A DNA stretch of 64,000 bases from Cheiracanthium punctorium (Eukaryota; Arthropoda; Arachnida; Araneae; Cheiracanthiidae). The position numbers were made by a program, and so were the translations under genes. The notes under the pieces are model-generated. The model ran no database searches and was not told the origin of the DNA. It was given only the letters and a program-made list of their open reading frames with translations. Of this stretch, positions 32,862-43,436 are shown in pieces. The DNA is taken from assembly GCA_038373885.1 (NCBI GenBank), contig JAWZYV010010319.1, positions 670,001-734,000 of the forward strand, written 5' to 3'. The number at the start of each line of letters is the position of its first letter. Position 1 is the first letter of the stretch.

Positions 32862-32935
32862 GAGCCCGATTATCACACAGGCAAAGGGGAAACAGCACAG
32901 GGCCCCTCAAAAAAAAAAAAAAAAAAAAAAAGGTT
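32862..32935. repeat. Terminal fragment of a CAGAGCCCGAT hAT-type repeat
   Basis: CAGAGCCCGATTATCACACAG...CAGGGCCCCTC resembles the left end of the hAT element at 41672. It runs into a long poly-A tract (about 32911-32932). No matching right end was found. Confidence 0.5.
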
Positions 32936-33044
32936 GGAGGCAAACATTCCGATTATTTAGATTAGAAATTCATATATACTGAAATAATAATGGGAAAAAA
33001 AATAATTTTCCCCTGCAATACCTGTTACACAGTGTTGAGTGGAA

Positions 33045-33970
33045 CATATCCACTGTGTAAAACGTAAATCTCCTGTGTACTCACGTTATACTGGCTGATT
33101 GTGCTTGTGAATTTTGTACATCTGATTGTTCGGCGAAGTTCTAGAAGCAATAAAGTTCGCGTTCCATCCTGACAAGTGTACACCGACTGGACTTTAGAAC
33201 GACGAACCCAGGAACAAGTTTTCTGCAACAGTGATGATAACGATCCGCTTAGTACAAAAACGCTCACAAATGATTTATTTCTCTCACAAAATAAAACACT
33301 TCCACGGGCATAAATTAAGTGGAAACTTACGAGGGAAATCATAAACAGTCCCTCAAGACTCAGCAATGAAGAATTTACGCAGAGCACTTTAAAACAGGGC
33401 TTTTTAAAACAGCGAAAATACCGCTTCTATAGCCTCAATACAAAACCTTAAGCGTCCACGAGCATTTGCTCTCTGAAAAAGCTGAAGCAAGACTGACTGA
33501 ACTGGGCAAACAGAGTTGCTTTTATAGATTACGACCAACACTGGGAAAGCTTCCAGAAATAACTATCCGCTGAATGTTGTAGAACAAACGTTATTTCGAT
33601 TTCGTAATATAAGAGTGATATTAAGCTATTATGTATGTTAATGCAAGAAAACTAAATCTCCATTGGAAAAATTGCGCCAAATGTCCAAAATGTAGCCAGG
33701 CTTGGCGACTTTTTTGCAAAATATTGCCAAATTTGGTGCCAAAATTAAGTCCCTCAAAAGTGATGTTAACGAAGGCCTACGACCCATATTTCTCGAGATT
33801 TCTAGAAACGCTATGTTAATCATTGGGGAAAATCCAAAACTCCATATCTCGCGTTCTAGTTAACCAATTTTGATGCAACAAAATGCAGAATTTAACTATT
33901 TGATGCGTACAATACGAATTTTAAACTATTTTACACCCCAGAACAGCGGGTTGCCCGAAAATTCGTAACA
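33045..33970 (-). mobile_element. LTR family L, copy L2, internally inverted
   Basis: 33231-33970 matches L1 on the minus strand and ends ATTCGTAACA. 33045-33230 matches the LTR 3' part on the plus strand (AAGCAATAAAGTTCGCG, TTTAGAACGACGAACCCAGG, ending TCTGCAACA). The two parts meet head to head, so the copy is rearranged. Confidence 0.75.
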
Positions 33971-34433
33971 GTATAGTGCAGGAGAAGACATTGCCTATAG
34001 CTGCTTGCTGGGATTTGTAGCACCCAAACTAACATAAGTTTCAAACATTGGAAATCTAGTAACTTGCAGCGATTCTAGCGGTTATAGAATAAAACATTTC
34101 ACGCGCTGACTGCTAAATAGTTTTACGTTTTTAATTTCTCAACCCAGAATGTGAACGAGATTATAAACGCGAGCACTAAATTTTACCTATTATTATTATT
34201 GTTATTATTGTTATTAGCACCAGAGTGCTATTAATTTCAACCTTGCTTTTTGTGTAGACACTATTTTGGTACAATTAGCGAGTCGAGTCACTTTTCAAAT
34301 ATGTTTGCCAAGATAACGTGGAGGGGGGGGGAGGCGTTAATAAAATGTTGAAAGTCGCACAAGGTTTGCAATTTTTGATAAATGATCGCTAAACTGGGTC
34401 CCAAAACGCGACAATTTATTATAAATATATTTT

Positions 34434-35475
34434 GAGTATAGTTAGAAAACGCCTGGCAAATATTGTAAAATAGTTTTAGTAGGCGATTTAAATATAGATT
34501 TTAATTCCGAAGAAGTGTTTTATACAACAGTGAAGACAAATACGGCACACATCATAGATTATGATACACTTTCCAAATGGTATTTATAAAGGTGAAGTGT
34601 AGTTTGAGTATGCCTGGCGAAAATTGTTAAACAGTTTTGGTAGGTGATTTTAATATAGATTTCTATTCCGAAGAAATGTTTTATAGAACAAAGAAGGAAA
34701 ACACGATACACTCATGGATTATGATGCTCATTCCAAACAGTATTTAAAATGTCTCCGAGATATACTTGGAATATGCCTATAGTTCGAATATGTCTGGTGA
34801 AGATTTTAAAACAGTATCAGTAGGCGATTTTAAGATGGATTTCGATTCCAAAGATGTGCTTTATGGTTCAAGAAAGAGTTGATTCTATTTTAACGCCCCT
34901 ACTTCCGCCAACCTAAAAATTCCCTGCACTTTGGCGAGCTTCGAAGTCATGGGTCTCTAGGAGTTATGCACAAATTTCAACGCTCCCTAAACAACTACAT
35001 GAAAACTAAAGTGAGCAAATTAGTGATAAACGCACTAGTTAAGGAATTTGAAGACACTTAATTATTAAAACTACATTAATTGGCAACCCAAAATAAATAA
35101 AAATGTAACGGAATGCTGTATTTACAGGTTGTTCCAAATCGCCATTTTAATTCTAAATGACAATTGCCACATAAATACAAAAAATTGTCATGGTTGCTGT
35201 ATATGTTTAATGATCGCCACCTTGGCGAGAGTTGGGGCGTTAAAGCAGAAATCAACCCAAGAAAGACAAACATGGCACACTCATGGATTATGATGCACAT
35301 TCGAAACAATATTTAAAACGGTGAAGTATAGTTGTAATATACTTGGCGAAGATTGTAAAATAGTTTTAGTAGGCAATTTCAAGATAAATTTCTATTCCAA
35401 AGATGGGTTTTATGAAACAAGGAAGAAAAATACTGCTCACTCATGAATAATGATACACTTTCCAACCTTATGGAA
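34434..35475 (+). repeat. VGDFNID-type ~165-bp satellite array, interrupted by a MITE
   Basis: Units at about 34434, 34589, 34770 (cut) and 35256 share GGTGAAGTGTAGTT, TGCCTGGCGAA, TTTTAGTAGGCGATTTTAAT, ATAGATTTCTATTCCGAAGA and CATGGATTATGATGCACATTC. In one frame a unit reads KTVLVGDFNIDFYSEEVFYR. A MITE (34879-35255) splits one unit. Confidence 0.8.
34879..35255. mobile_element. TTGATTCY MITE family, copy S1
   Basis: Inverted ends TTGATTCTATTTTAACGCCC and GGGGCGTTAAAGCAGAAATC(AA), then CTT/CGCCAA and TTGGCGAGAG. It aligns end to end with S2 at 46736-47107, including GTTAAGGAATTTGAAGAC and TGCCACATAAATACAAAAAA. Confidence 0.85.
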
Positions 35476-35757
35476 TAAGGAAGAAAATAGGGACGATGCA
35501 AAAATTATGATACGCTTTTAATATATTGCACTTTGGTGCGTATTTAAAATCTGAAAGGGTTTCAGATTTTCTTCATTTTTTATTATTATTATTTTTTTTT
35601 TTTTTTACTTTTGCCAACATGGCTGGATTAGTAACAAATGAATCCAAAAAAGGGAAAAAAATGCTTCTTGAGATGATTAAAATATTGAGTTTATATTTGT
35701 TAATGAGTGCGTTTATTGTGGCTGACGAAAAAGAACTTTTTGTTTGCTAAGGTGTAA

Positions 35758-36655
35758 TGTTACGAATTTTCATTTTATTCTGCTTTCCAGAGGTTAAAAA
35801 TAGTGTAAAATGCGTATTCAGCGTGTCAAGTCATGAAATTTTGCATTTTGTTGCATTAAAATCGTTTAACTAGAACGCGAGTTATGGAGTTTTGTGTGTT
35901 TCCATCGGTTAACATAGGGTTTTCTAGAAATCTCGAGAAATATTTGTGTTAAGGGTTAGTTGATCTCACTTTTGGGGATTTATTTTTAAAACCAAATTTG
36001 GAGATATTTCGCCAAAAAGAGGCCAAGATTATCGGCATTTCGGACATTTAGTGCGATTTTACCAATGGGGCCTGTAATATTCGTTTTCCTGCATTAGAAT
36101 TATGCTATAGCCTAGTCTTACACATTAACAATTCCATGACGTAATCAGATCTCCCGCCTTATGGACCTTCTTCGAGAAGTTTCGCTTAAATTCTGCGACA
36201 TCTATAAATAGGAGGCAGAGAGACCGAAGAGTTAGTAGTTATCGAATGCGCGTTGAGTTCGCATTACTCTGGGAATTGCACTATTAGAAGCAATATTTTG
36301 TTTATTTTTAAAAGCTCGTTTTTAAGTAAGTGCTGCGTGTAAATTCTTCATGGCTGAGTCGCGAGGAACTGTTTGCGATTTCCCTCATAAGTTTCCACTG
36401 AATTTTTGCCTGTGGAAGGGTCCTATTTTGTGTAAGAAATACAGCATCTGTGAAAGCTTCTCCACTGAGCGGACTGTTATAAACACGTTACTGGCCGTTA
36501 GTGCCTGTGAATTTTGTACAGCTGATAGTTCGATGAAGTTCTAGAAGCAATAAAATTTGTGTTCCATCCTGACAAATGGACTTTTTACTAGAACTTTTTA
36601 CACATGCTGGACTTTAGAACGACGAACTCAGTTATCAAGCAGAGTTTTTGACGCA
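35758..36655 (+). mobile_element. LTR family L, copy L3 (best preserved promoter and poly(A))
   Basis: It begins TGTTACGAATTTT. A TATAAATA box lies at 36203-36210 and an AATAAA at 36549-36554, 345 bp apart, giving a plausible U3-R-U5 order. It ends near GAACGACGAACTCAG...GCAGAG. The right end is less certain because the TTACTGAG hAT insertion follows at once. Confidence 0.75.
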
Positions 36656-36685
36656 ATAGAATCACCAGAAAATGGCTTTACTGAG

Positions 36686-36855
36686 CAGGCGCGTAGCCAG
36701 GAAAATTTTTCGGGTGGGGGGGGGGATATGCGCCTGGAAAATTTTTCGGGGAAGGATATGAACTTATATGTGTATAAATAGACGGAATATCATCACTAAT
36801 CCAAAAATTTCGGGGGGGGATATATTCCGATATCCCCCCACTGGCTACGCCCCTG
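36686..36855. mobile_element. 170-bp hAT MITE
   Basis: Ends CAGGCGCGTAGCCAG and CTGGCTACGCCCCTG are flanked by a perfect 8-bp duplication TTACTGAG (36678-36685, 36856-36863). Confidence 0.9.
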
Positions 36856-36869
36856 TTACTGAGTTCGCC

Positions 36870-37540
36870 CCCTCCGCCCCGAGAAAAAAAAATGTAAAAG
36901 ATCCTATTTTACTTCCACAAAATGGATGCATATGTCAATCTCCGAACTAACCGCCCCCCCCCCCCGACAAACTTGCTTTAATCCGCCACTGCACGAAATA
37001 AATGTAAATACTGTTTGTTTGAGTGTGATCGCGATTATAAATAAACATTTTTGAAATATTGTCTTCTCTTTGTCTACATCAGCAGTTACCGAGTGAGGTG
37101 CTGCGCCTAACGGCATTATCCTACTTTCTAAGGGAAGTGTCCCCTCCTAAAGACTGAACTTCGTGATTGTTCTGTTACAAACCGCAAACTTAATGTCAAA
37201 TCTTTAAATAGCAGCTATTCAATTCAAAATATTTCTTTACTTAAAAATTAGTATAAAATCTGCTAGTTCATATTTTTTCTCCGTTTTTCTTTTAAAAGAG
37301 GGCGAAATGAATGTTTCGACATTTTTTAAAATAAAGTTATTTTAAGAATTAAAATTTTATTCTGGCTGAATGAACTTTTCAAGTCAAGAGGTCATTCCTA
37401 ACCTGTAACTAAATTTTGTTTGAGTCACTGCAGATATTTTAACATTATGCCTGAAGAAAATTTTGCACAATTTTCAAAAAATCTAAAAAAAAAAACAAGC
37501 ATTTTTAAAAGAGTTTTAAAATGTATTCATTTTTTTCAAG
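36870..37540. other. No recognised gene; poly-C stretch and AT-rich sequence
   Basis: CCGCCCCCCCCCCCCGAC at about 36950 and 'TTAATCCGCCACTGCACG' suggest another hAT-type repeat end. Nothing coding was seen. Confidence 0.35.
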
Positions 37541-38965
37541 AATTCCGACATTTGTTGAATTAGTCGTTGCTCATCATGTTGCTAAACTTCATTTTATTCT
37601 CTTAATCCATTTTTAAGGGATGCGAGAAGAAACATACGATTTCACAAGATCCCCAAATCTATGAAATATTTAAAATAGTTGTGGCATCTTATTTAAATTA
37701 ACTTGCATCTAATATGATTTGAAATTTCATTCTATTCCATTGCCATTTTTCAGGAATGAAACAAACATTTACTAAATTTTCAAGAAATCCCAAAAATCTA
37801 TTAAAAAAAAAAAAAAATCAGGACTTTGACCACCATTGATCACCTGAGACGATGATAACTTTTATTTCATTCGTTTCAGTGGCTTATACGTAACCGAGAA
37901 ATATTTTCACATTTTGAATAAATTTTCTCAAAATCTAATCAAAATTTTTGGAAAATTCGACACCTACAGTTTAAGTTGAGAGACCGCCTATCATGTCTCC
38001 AAATTTCATTTCATACGCTTTAGTCGCTAATATGTGATGCGAAACAAACATTTACACATTTTGAAACAATTTTCGCGAAATCTTAAAATCGAACCAAAAT
38101 TTTTTTTTTAAATTCGATGCTAATAAATAATTTAAGTTGAACAGCTACCTATCATATCACTATATTTCACAATTCGTTTTATAGTCGTTATTATGTGATG
38201 CTCGAACAAACATGTACATTGTACACATTTTGAAAGAATTTTCCCAAAATCTGAAAATCTACTCCAAATTAAAAAAAAAAAAAAATCGAAGCCTATAGTT
38301 TAAGTTGAGTGATCGCCTATCATGTCACCAAATTTCATTTCATTCGATTTAGCCGTTATTTAAGTGATGCGCGAACAAAGATCACGCAGTCTGAAACGAT
38401 TTTCGCAAAATCTCAAAATTTAATCAAAACTTTTAAAAAATTGAATGCCTACAGTTTAAGTTGTGTGATCACCTATCATGTGACCCAATATCATTTCATT
38501 CACTTTCGCTGTTACAACGTCATGCGTGAATACAAATGTACGCACTTTGAAACAATTTTCGGAAAATCGCAAAATCTAATCAACATTTTAAAATCCACGC
38601 CTGTAGTTTAAGTTGAGTGACCACCTATCATGTCACCGAATTTCATTTGCTTCGCTTCAGTCAGTTTTATGTGATGTGCGAACATAAATGTACACAGTTC
38701 GAAACAATTCCCCAGTAGCACAACTAGTTCAAAAAACGTTCAAATTACGTTGGAAACACGTTTTATGACGTTAAAAAACGTGTTTGAAGCGTCTTTTGGA
38801 CTAATTGTGCTACTAGGGTGTTTTTGTAAAATCTCAAAATCTAATAAAAATTTTTGAAAAATTTGAAGCCTATAGTTTAAGTTGAGTAAGCACCTATCAT
38901 GCCACCTATCATGTTTAATTTCATTCGCTTCAGTCATTTTTACGTGATGCGCGAACAAAAAAGTG
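37540..38965. repeat. ~160-bp tandem array (7-8 units) with a MITE inside
   Basis: Units share 'AGTTTAAGTTGAGTGACC', 'CCTATCATGTCACCAAATT', 'TCATTTCATTCGCTT', 'GTGATGCGCGAACAAA' and 'ATTTTCGCAAAATCTCAAAA'. Divergence grows toward the left. The last unit ends in GACAGAATGACAGACAGAC. Confidence 0.85.
38709..38820. mobile_element. ~110-bp MITE with ACGTT repeats, in the tandem array
   Basis: Inverted ends CCCCAGTAGCACAACTAGTT and its near complement (ending TTGTGCTACTAGGG). The interior repeats ACGTT/AACGT six times. It interrupts the unit word GAAACAATTTTCGTAAAATC. Confidence 0.82.
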
Positions 38966-39187
38966 TCACGGACAGAATGACAGACAGACAAACTTTTTTT
39001 GACTGTCTCACTGGATTCTCAGGTGCTTGAAACGGATAGAAATCGCAAAAATTTTGAATTACAAGTAATGTAGACAAAAGTCTAAATTTATTTATTTAGA
39101 TTAACACTTGAAAAAAGAAGCTGCCTGCTTTTTTTTTTCTCTCTCATTTCTTTTAAATTGTGAGATTCACGATTTTGCGAAGATTAA

Positions 39188-39472
39188 AGCCGGATTCATA
39201 CTGGCCGTACTGCACCGCTAAGACGCCGCGTCACGTGGCGGAGCAACACGGCCCCCACGCAGCGAGCGCCGAGGGTTTGCGCAATATCTGGCAAGAACAG
39301 ATATTCCGCAGCGACCGCAAAGCTACAGCCAATTACAGAAGACACAACACAGCTACAGCCAATTACAGTGCATTTACTTGCAGCACCGCAAGCTCGCCGC
39401 GCGGACAGCCAACGGTCCAAAACGGCGAAACAGTACGGCATGGTTGCGGTGCGGCGCGGCAGGTATGAATCC
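39188..39472. mobile_element. GC-rich PIF/Harbinger-like MITE
   Basis: Inverted ends GCCGGATTCATACTGGCC..TGCACCGC and GCGGTGCGGCGCGGCAGG..ATGAATCCACC. The interior is far richer in G+C than its surroundings and includes a duplicated CAGCTACAGCCAATTACAG. The family is inferred from the GGATTCATA-type end; the target duplication is not clear. Confidence 0.6.
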
Positions 39473-40021
39473 ACCTCAAGAAATTGTACAATCTGCTGGT
39501 GAGTTTTATGAACGTGTTCAAAATTTTATATTTCAAGTTCCACGCAGGCAATTTATTTTTAACTTTAACGGCTTAAAAGAAAAACAAAAATGAACGAGTA
39601 CTTTCGAAGTTTTTCAATTTGTCTTTTCCTAAAGCTCTCATGTTTAAGCGTCTGATGTACTTGGATTTAGCGTTTAGATGCCTCCATCGTCTGGTCTTGA
39701 GGTTATATTACTTTAATTTAATTTTTATAAACGTAGCTTGAGTACTTACTATGACATGATGATACGGATAATTGCAAGATGAAATATAAAAGTACGGCCT
39801 GGACATCATTTCTTTTTGAAGCGATAAATTATATTATGTGGCAATGACTAGTCATTGTTTACCTTTTGTGTGCTTAGACGAGAAACGGGAAATTTCATTT
39901 TTTAATGTTTTATATTTAACTTTTTCCACATTGATTGTCATCTTTGAGTGATTTGCCATATTTAAATGTTGAACTTTGCGAGGCATGATTTGGGCATCAC
40001 ATGAGTATTATGTGGTACTCG

Positions 40022-40173
40022 CGTATTATCACGGCGGCCATTCTGCCAAACAATTTTTTTGTCAAATGTGCTGGCAAACTGTTGCCAATCTTATTAAAAA
40101 CCATCCATAATTTCGTATGTCCGGTATTTATCTTGGCAAAAAATCGCTCGTCTTGGCGGACCGCCATAATACG
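40022..40173 (+). mobile_element. CGTATTAT MITE family, copy T1
   Basis: Ends CGTATTATCACGGCGG and CCGCCATAATACG. It aligns over its full length with T2 (48183-48330) in the opposite orientation. Confidence 0.82.
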
Positions 40174-41040
40174 TAAGTATCTTTAATGTTTTATGTATAC
40201 TGTATCTAGTGCTGTGTACGCTGATTTCCTGGTACAGCCCACTGCTTGGCACGATTTCAAAAATCGGCATTTTGCCACATTTTACCGTCTTCTTTCAAGT
40301 AACTGAAATACTATAAATATAGAACAGTAAAACTCGTTAAAATTCTTTTGAACCAGCTAGCTTTGCGCTATTTTCCTGGCAGGGGCCAGCCTCGCCAACC
40401 CCTAGCTAGATCCCTGAGCACCATTTTTTCTAATTTTCGGCTTTCTACCGCCTGCGTCTGCTTCCCATCTCCGTCTTTCAAACTGTTGCCTTATTCTTTC
40501 TCAGTTTCGACGTTTTGCCATCCTCTATTTTTCTTTAACTTATCGCCCGGGGTGGACCACACCTTCCAAAGTCACTACTTACGTACATTACTTTTTACGT
40601 ACATTACCTACCTTCGTACGTCATTGTCCAGCGTGATTTTCAAAAGAAAATTACAAGATTTTTAACAGGCGACAGTAAATAATGCCTCCAGTTAATGACG
40701 GCAGCCAGGCAGCCGCCACCCAGACAGCACAGCAAACTTGCATCAAACTTGCAGCAAGCTTGATTTATCAAGTCAATAAGCTTGAATTAAGCTTGAAAAT
40801 TTCAAGCGTGTAAGCTTAATGCATGCTTGAATCAAGTGTTCTAGTTTACACTTGCCCAGCTTGCATTAAGCTTGACATTTCAAGCTTGAAATAGCAAGCT
40901 TAATTTCAAGCTTAAAGTATTTTCCTAAATACACGGGGCGCCGGTCGGCGAACTCGCCCCACATATTTTACTTTGCCACGCATTTTCCCCTCTACGCTGA
41001 AATTTCAATTTAATTTAATCTGTTTCCATCAAGTGTCCGT

Positions 41041-41115
41041 AGCTAGAATAGAACCCGGGACCTTTCGGTCTGCAGGCGAGCGCGCTATCCGTTCAGCTAC
41101 TAAGCCTCGTGCAGC
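41041..41115 (-). repeat. tRNA-derived SINE-like segment
   Basis: On the minus strand GTAGCTGAACGGATAGCGCG (A-box-like), then CGCCTGCAGACCGAAAGG and GGTCCCGGGTTCTATTC (B-box-like) follow tRNA order and spacing. The acceptor stem is poor, so a functional tRNA is unlikely. Confidence 0.6.
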
Positions 41116-41671
41116 TATGACTAAAGTTTGAAGTGACTAACACGCCGTTTTCTGGCCAGATCGATAAGTGAGCGATAGGTTATTTGTTTTTTTGTTTTTT
41201 TTTCATGGGGTGCATCAAAATTAAAATAATGTTATGTGTGATTTAGAGACTCTACTAATAGGGAAATAAACATAATATAAACTTAAGAGCAGCACACGTT
41301 TTAAAACTTTCAGTACCGCAACACTCATGAGCAATACTGCTGACCAAAATCGAGACAAACGACTGATTTTGAAATCAATTTCGTATTATAATTGTATTTT
41401 ATTTTGAAGAATTTCCATATTTGGAAATATAGAATCTTTTTTTTTTTAATTATATGGTGAACCACCCATAAAGTGAAGTATATTAACTAACTAAATTGTG
41501 TTAATTATATTAAAATTTATTTTTAGGGCTAATTAATTAGTTAATGGAATTACTAATGTTAATTAGATGTAAATAAAACTAAAACTCCCCTCGTGTTACA
41601 CTTCACAGAGGCTTATCCCATTCATTCCTTCCTCTTGCGTGTTCTAATGTCCAGGTTTTGTGCGTAATAAA

Positions 41672-42277
41672 CAGAGCCCGATCAAGACAACTGTGGGCCC
41701 TGGGCAGAAGAAAAAAATTGGGCCGCTTGCAATACCCCCCCCCCTCTCAAAAAAAAAAAAAAGATTATGATCGGTTCATACTGAAAGTTTGTTAAATATC
41801 TTACCCATTCTTAACACAAATTTTTTGTTAAGAATAGGTTTACTTACTTACACAAATTTTGTGTTAAGTAATCTGAAATCAAAGAAACAGATAGTTGAAC
41901 GTTACTTCGAAATGCTATATGACAGTTGCTAACATGTATGAATACAAACACTTTAGTCATTTTTGTAAATATTTCTTAAAATAACAAATAATTGAAAAAT
42001 TTTGCTATTTTCCTACATATTGGTATGCTATATCGATATAGATAATTTCGAAGAATTAAAAATAAGTTTAAATTAACTTATACAAATGTAAATTTGAATT
42101 ATTTTCATTGTTCATACTTTATAATTAAAAAAATTATTTAACTTCTGAATTTTTTTTATCCTTTGTAATTTTATTTTAAAACTACAAAAGTGTAAGATGT
42201 AAGATTTTTGGGCCCTAAAATCTGTAGGCCCTGGGCAGTTGCCCCGTTTGCCCTGCCGGTAATATGGCACTGCACTG
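41672..42277. mobile_element. hAT element nested in the CCCAGACAGCACA element
   Basis: A perfect 8-bp duplication GTAATAAA (41664-41671, 42278-42285) flanks CAGAGCCCGATCAAG... and ...TGGCACTGCACTG. Both ends carry GGCCCTGGGCAG in inverted order. A poly-C/poly-A run lies near the left end. Confidence 0.88.
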
Positions 42278-42479
42278 GTAATAAAATAAAACACATCTTT
42301 TACGAACTTTCAGCAAATTTGAGGAACGCTAGACAATTAATGTCCATTCTCTTTCACAGATGGCGCCATCACTGCACACTTTCGAAAGCTAAAATTAAAC
42401 TAAAGTCAAGCTTGTATTAATACGTCAAATTCAAGGAAATGTCAAGCTTGATTTAACCATATGTGCTGTCTGGGCATGT

Positions 42480-43230
42480 TACTGGTGAAAGAAAAAATTC
42501 ATATAAGTTTTCATAGCCGAGGCAAAGAAAAGTGATCGTATAAAAATTCAAAAATGAAAATAACTATTTTAAAGCTACTTGAATTAATGTCTCTCCGATA
42601 TACAACCATATTTTAAAAAATCCTCTTTTAGTTTCCTTACAATGAATTCAATGATAAGGATTCTGCCGCCCTAGCAAAGAGCGAAAGCAGATAGACCTGG
42701 AGAAAGAACAGAAGAGACGCTCCCTTGAACAAATATTTAGACAAGATAAAATGATGTTTCTGACAATGATGACATATTTCATGCAATTCTGAATTAGTAT
42801 TCAAGCTTTGCGCCTCGGGAAAAAAAAAAATTATAAATCTGCCCATATCAAAGGCACGACTTTTTTCTATGTCCCCCAACTGACAGCAATAAATGATATA
42901 TAGGGCTATAACGTGTACAAATTCCTACATAAATATAGCGGACTTTCTCAAATTATTGTTAGTACGCTACGTTCCCTTCATGAGCTTTATATTTCCACTA
43001 ATGGATACTTTTTCGTTTTAATAACCTAATTGGTAACTGGTTTTAATAATTACACCAGTGTTAATGTGCCAAAGTTAGCAACCTGGTGTTTTTAATGTAT
43101 GGTCATATTATTTACGCGTATTCCTGGTTACAGTTTATATTTACAATGTTCTTGAAAATATGGATAGGCATTGTGAAATTCATGCCTTCTACGTAGATTC
43201 TACGTATTTCGCCTATTTTCCTGCTCATAT
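42480..43230. other. No recognised gene or repeat
   Basis: AT-rich sequence. Short ORFs on the minus strand show no domain. Confidence 0.35.
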
Positions 43231-43317
43231 AGAGTGACCTCTCACTTATACGCGTTTCAAGGGACCGATTCAAAATCGCGTATAATTGAGAGCCGCGTAT
43301 AACTGAAAGGGTCTTAT

Positions 43318-43436
43318 GCACAGCCAGCTGTCGTCAAAAAAGGGTCTCTAGATCTGTGGCACGCGATGAACGTTTCGATCGTCCGCCATCTTGCTGGTAG
43401 CTAAGTTGAGCGATGGCAACAGCTGCCCTTTTTACT
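43318..43436 (-). repeat. 'TACCAGCAAGATGGCGG' interspersed repeat, copy 3
   Basis: The reverse complement of 165-290 at about 90% identity, from the GCCAGCTG hairpin half through GATCGTCCGCCATCTTGCTG to CAACAGCTGCCCTTTTT. Confidence 0.85.

Larger units (their letters stand above)
40719..42474. mobile_element. CCCAGACAGCACA element with CAAGCTTGA palindrome clusters
   Basis: Perfect 13-bp inverted ends CCCAGACAGCACA and TGTGCTGTCTGGG. The left subterminal 180 bp has eight AAGCTT words, mostly as CAAGCTTGA or TAAGCTTGA. The right end has two more. The interior holds a tRNA-derived segment and a nested hAT element. No transposase was recognised; the superfamily is unknown. Confidence 0.75.

Noticed and set aside
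37540..38965. CRISPR-like regular repeats
   Set aside because: Units are ~160 bp, diverged and contiguous, with no short repeat/unique spacer pattern; the genome is eukaryotic.
38309..38991. 100-codon ORF with internal repeats
   Set aside because: It follows the ~160-bp tandem array, whose other units carry stops and frameshifts.
39160..39593. Several overlapping ~60-100-codon ORFs on both strands
   Set aside because: They arise from a GC-rich inverted-repeat MITE; both strands are equally open and no domain is visible.
40348..40665. 105-codon ORF rich in Phe, Ser and Pro
   Set aside because: The pyrimidine-rich strand gives an open frame by composition; no domain, start context or splice partner was seen.
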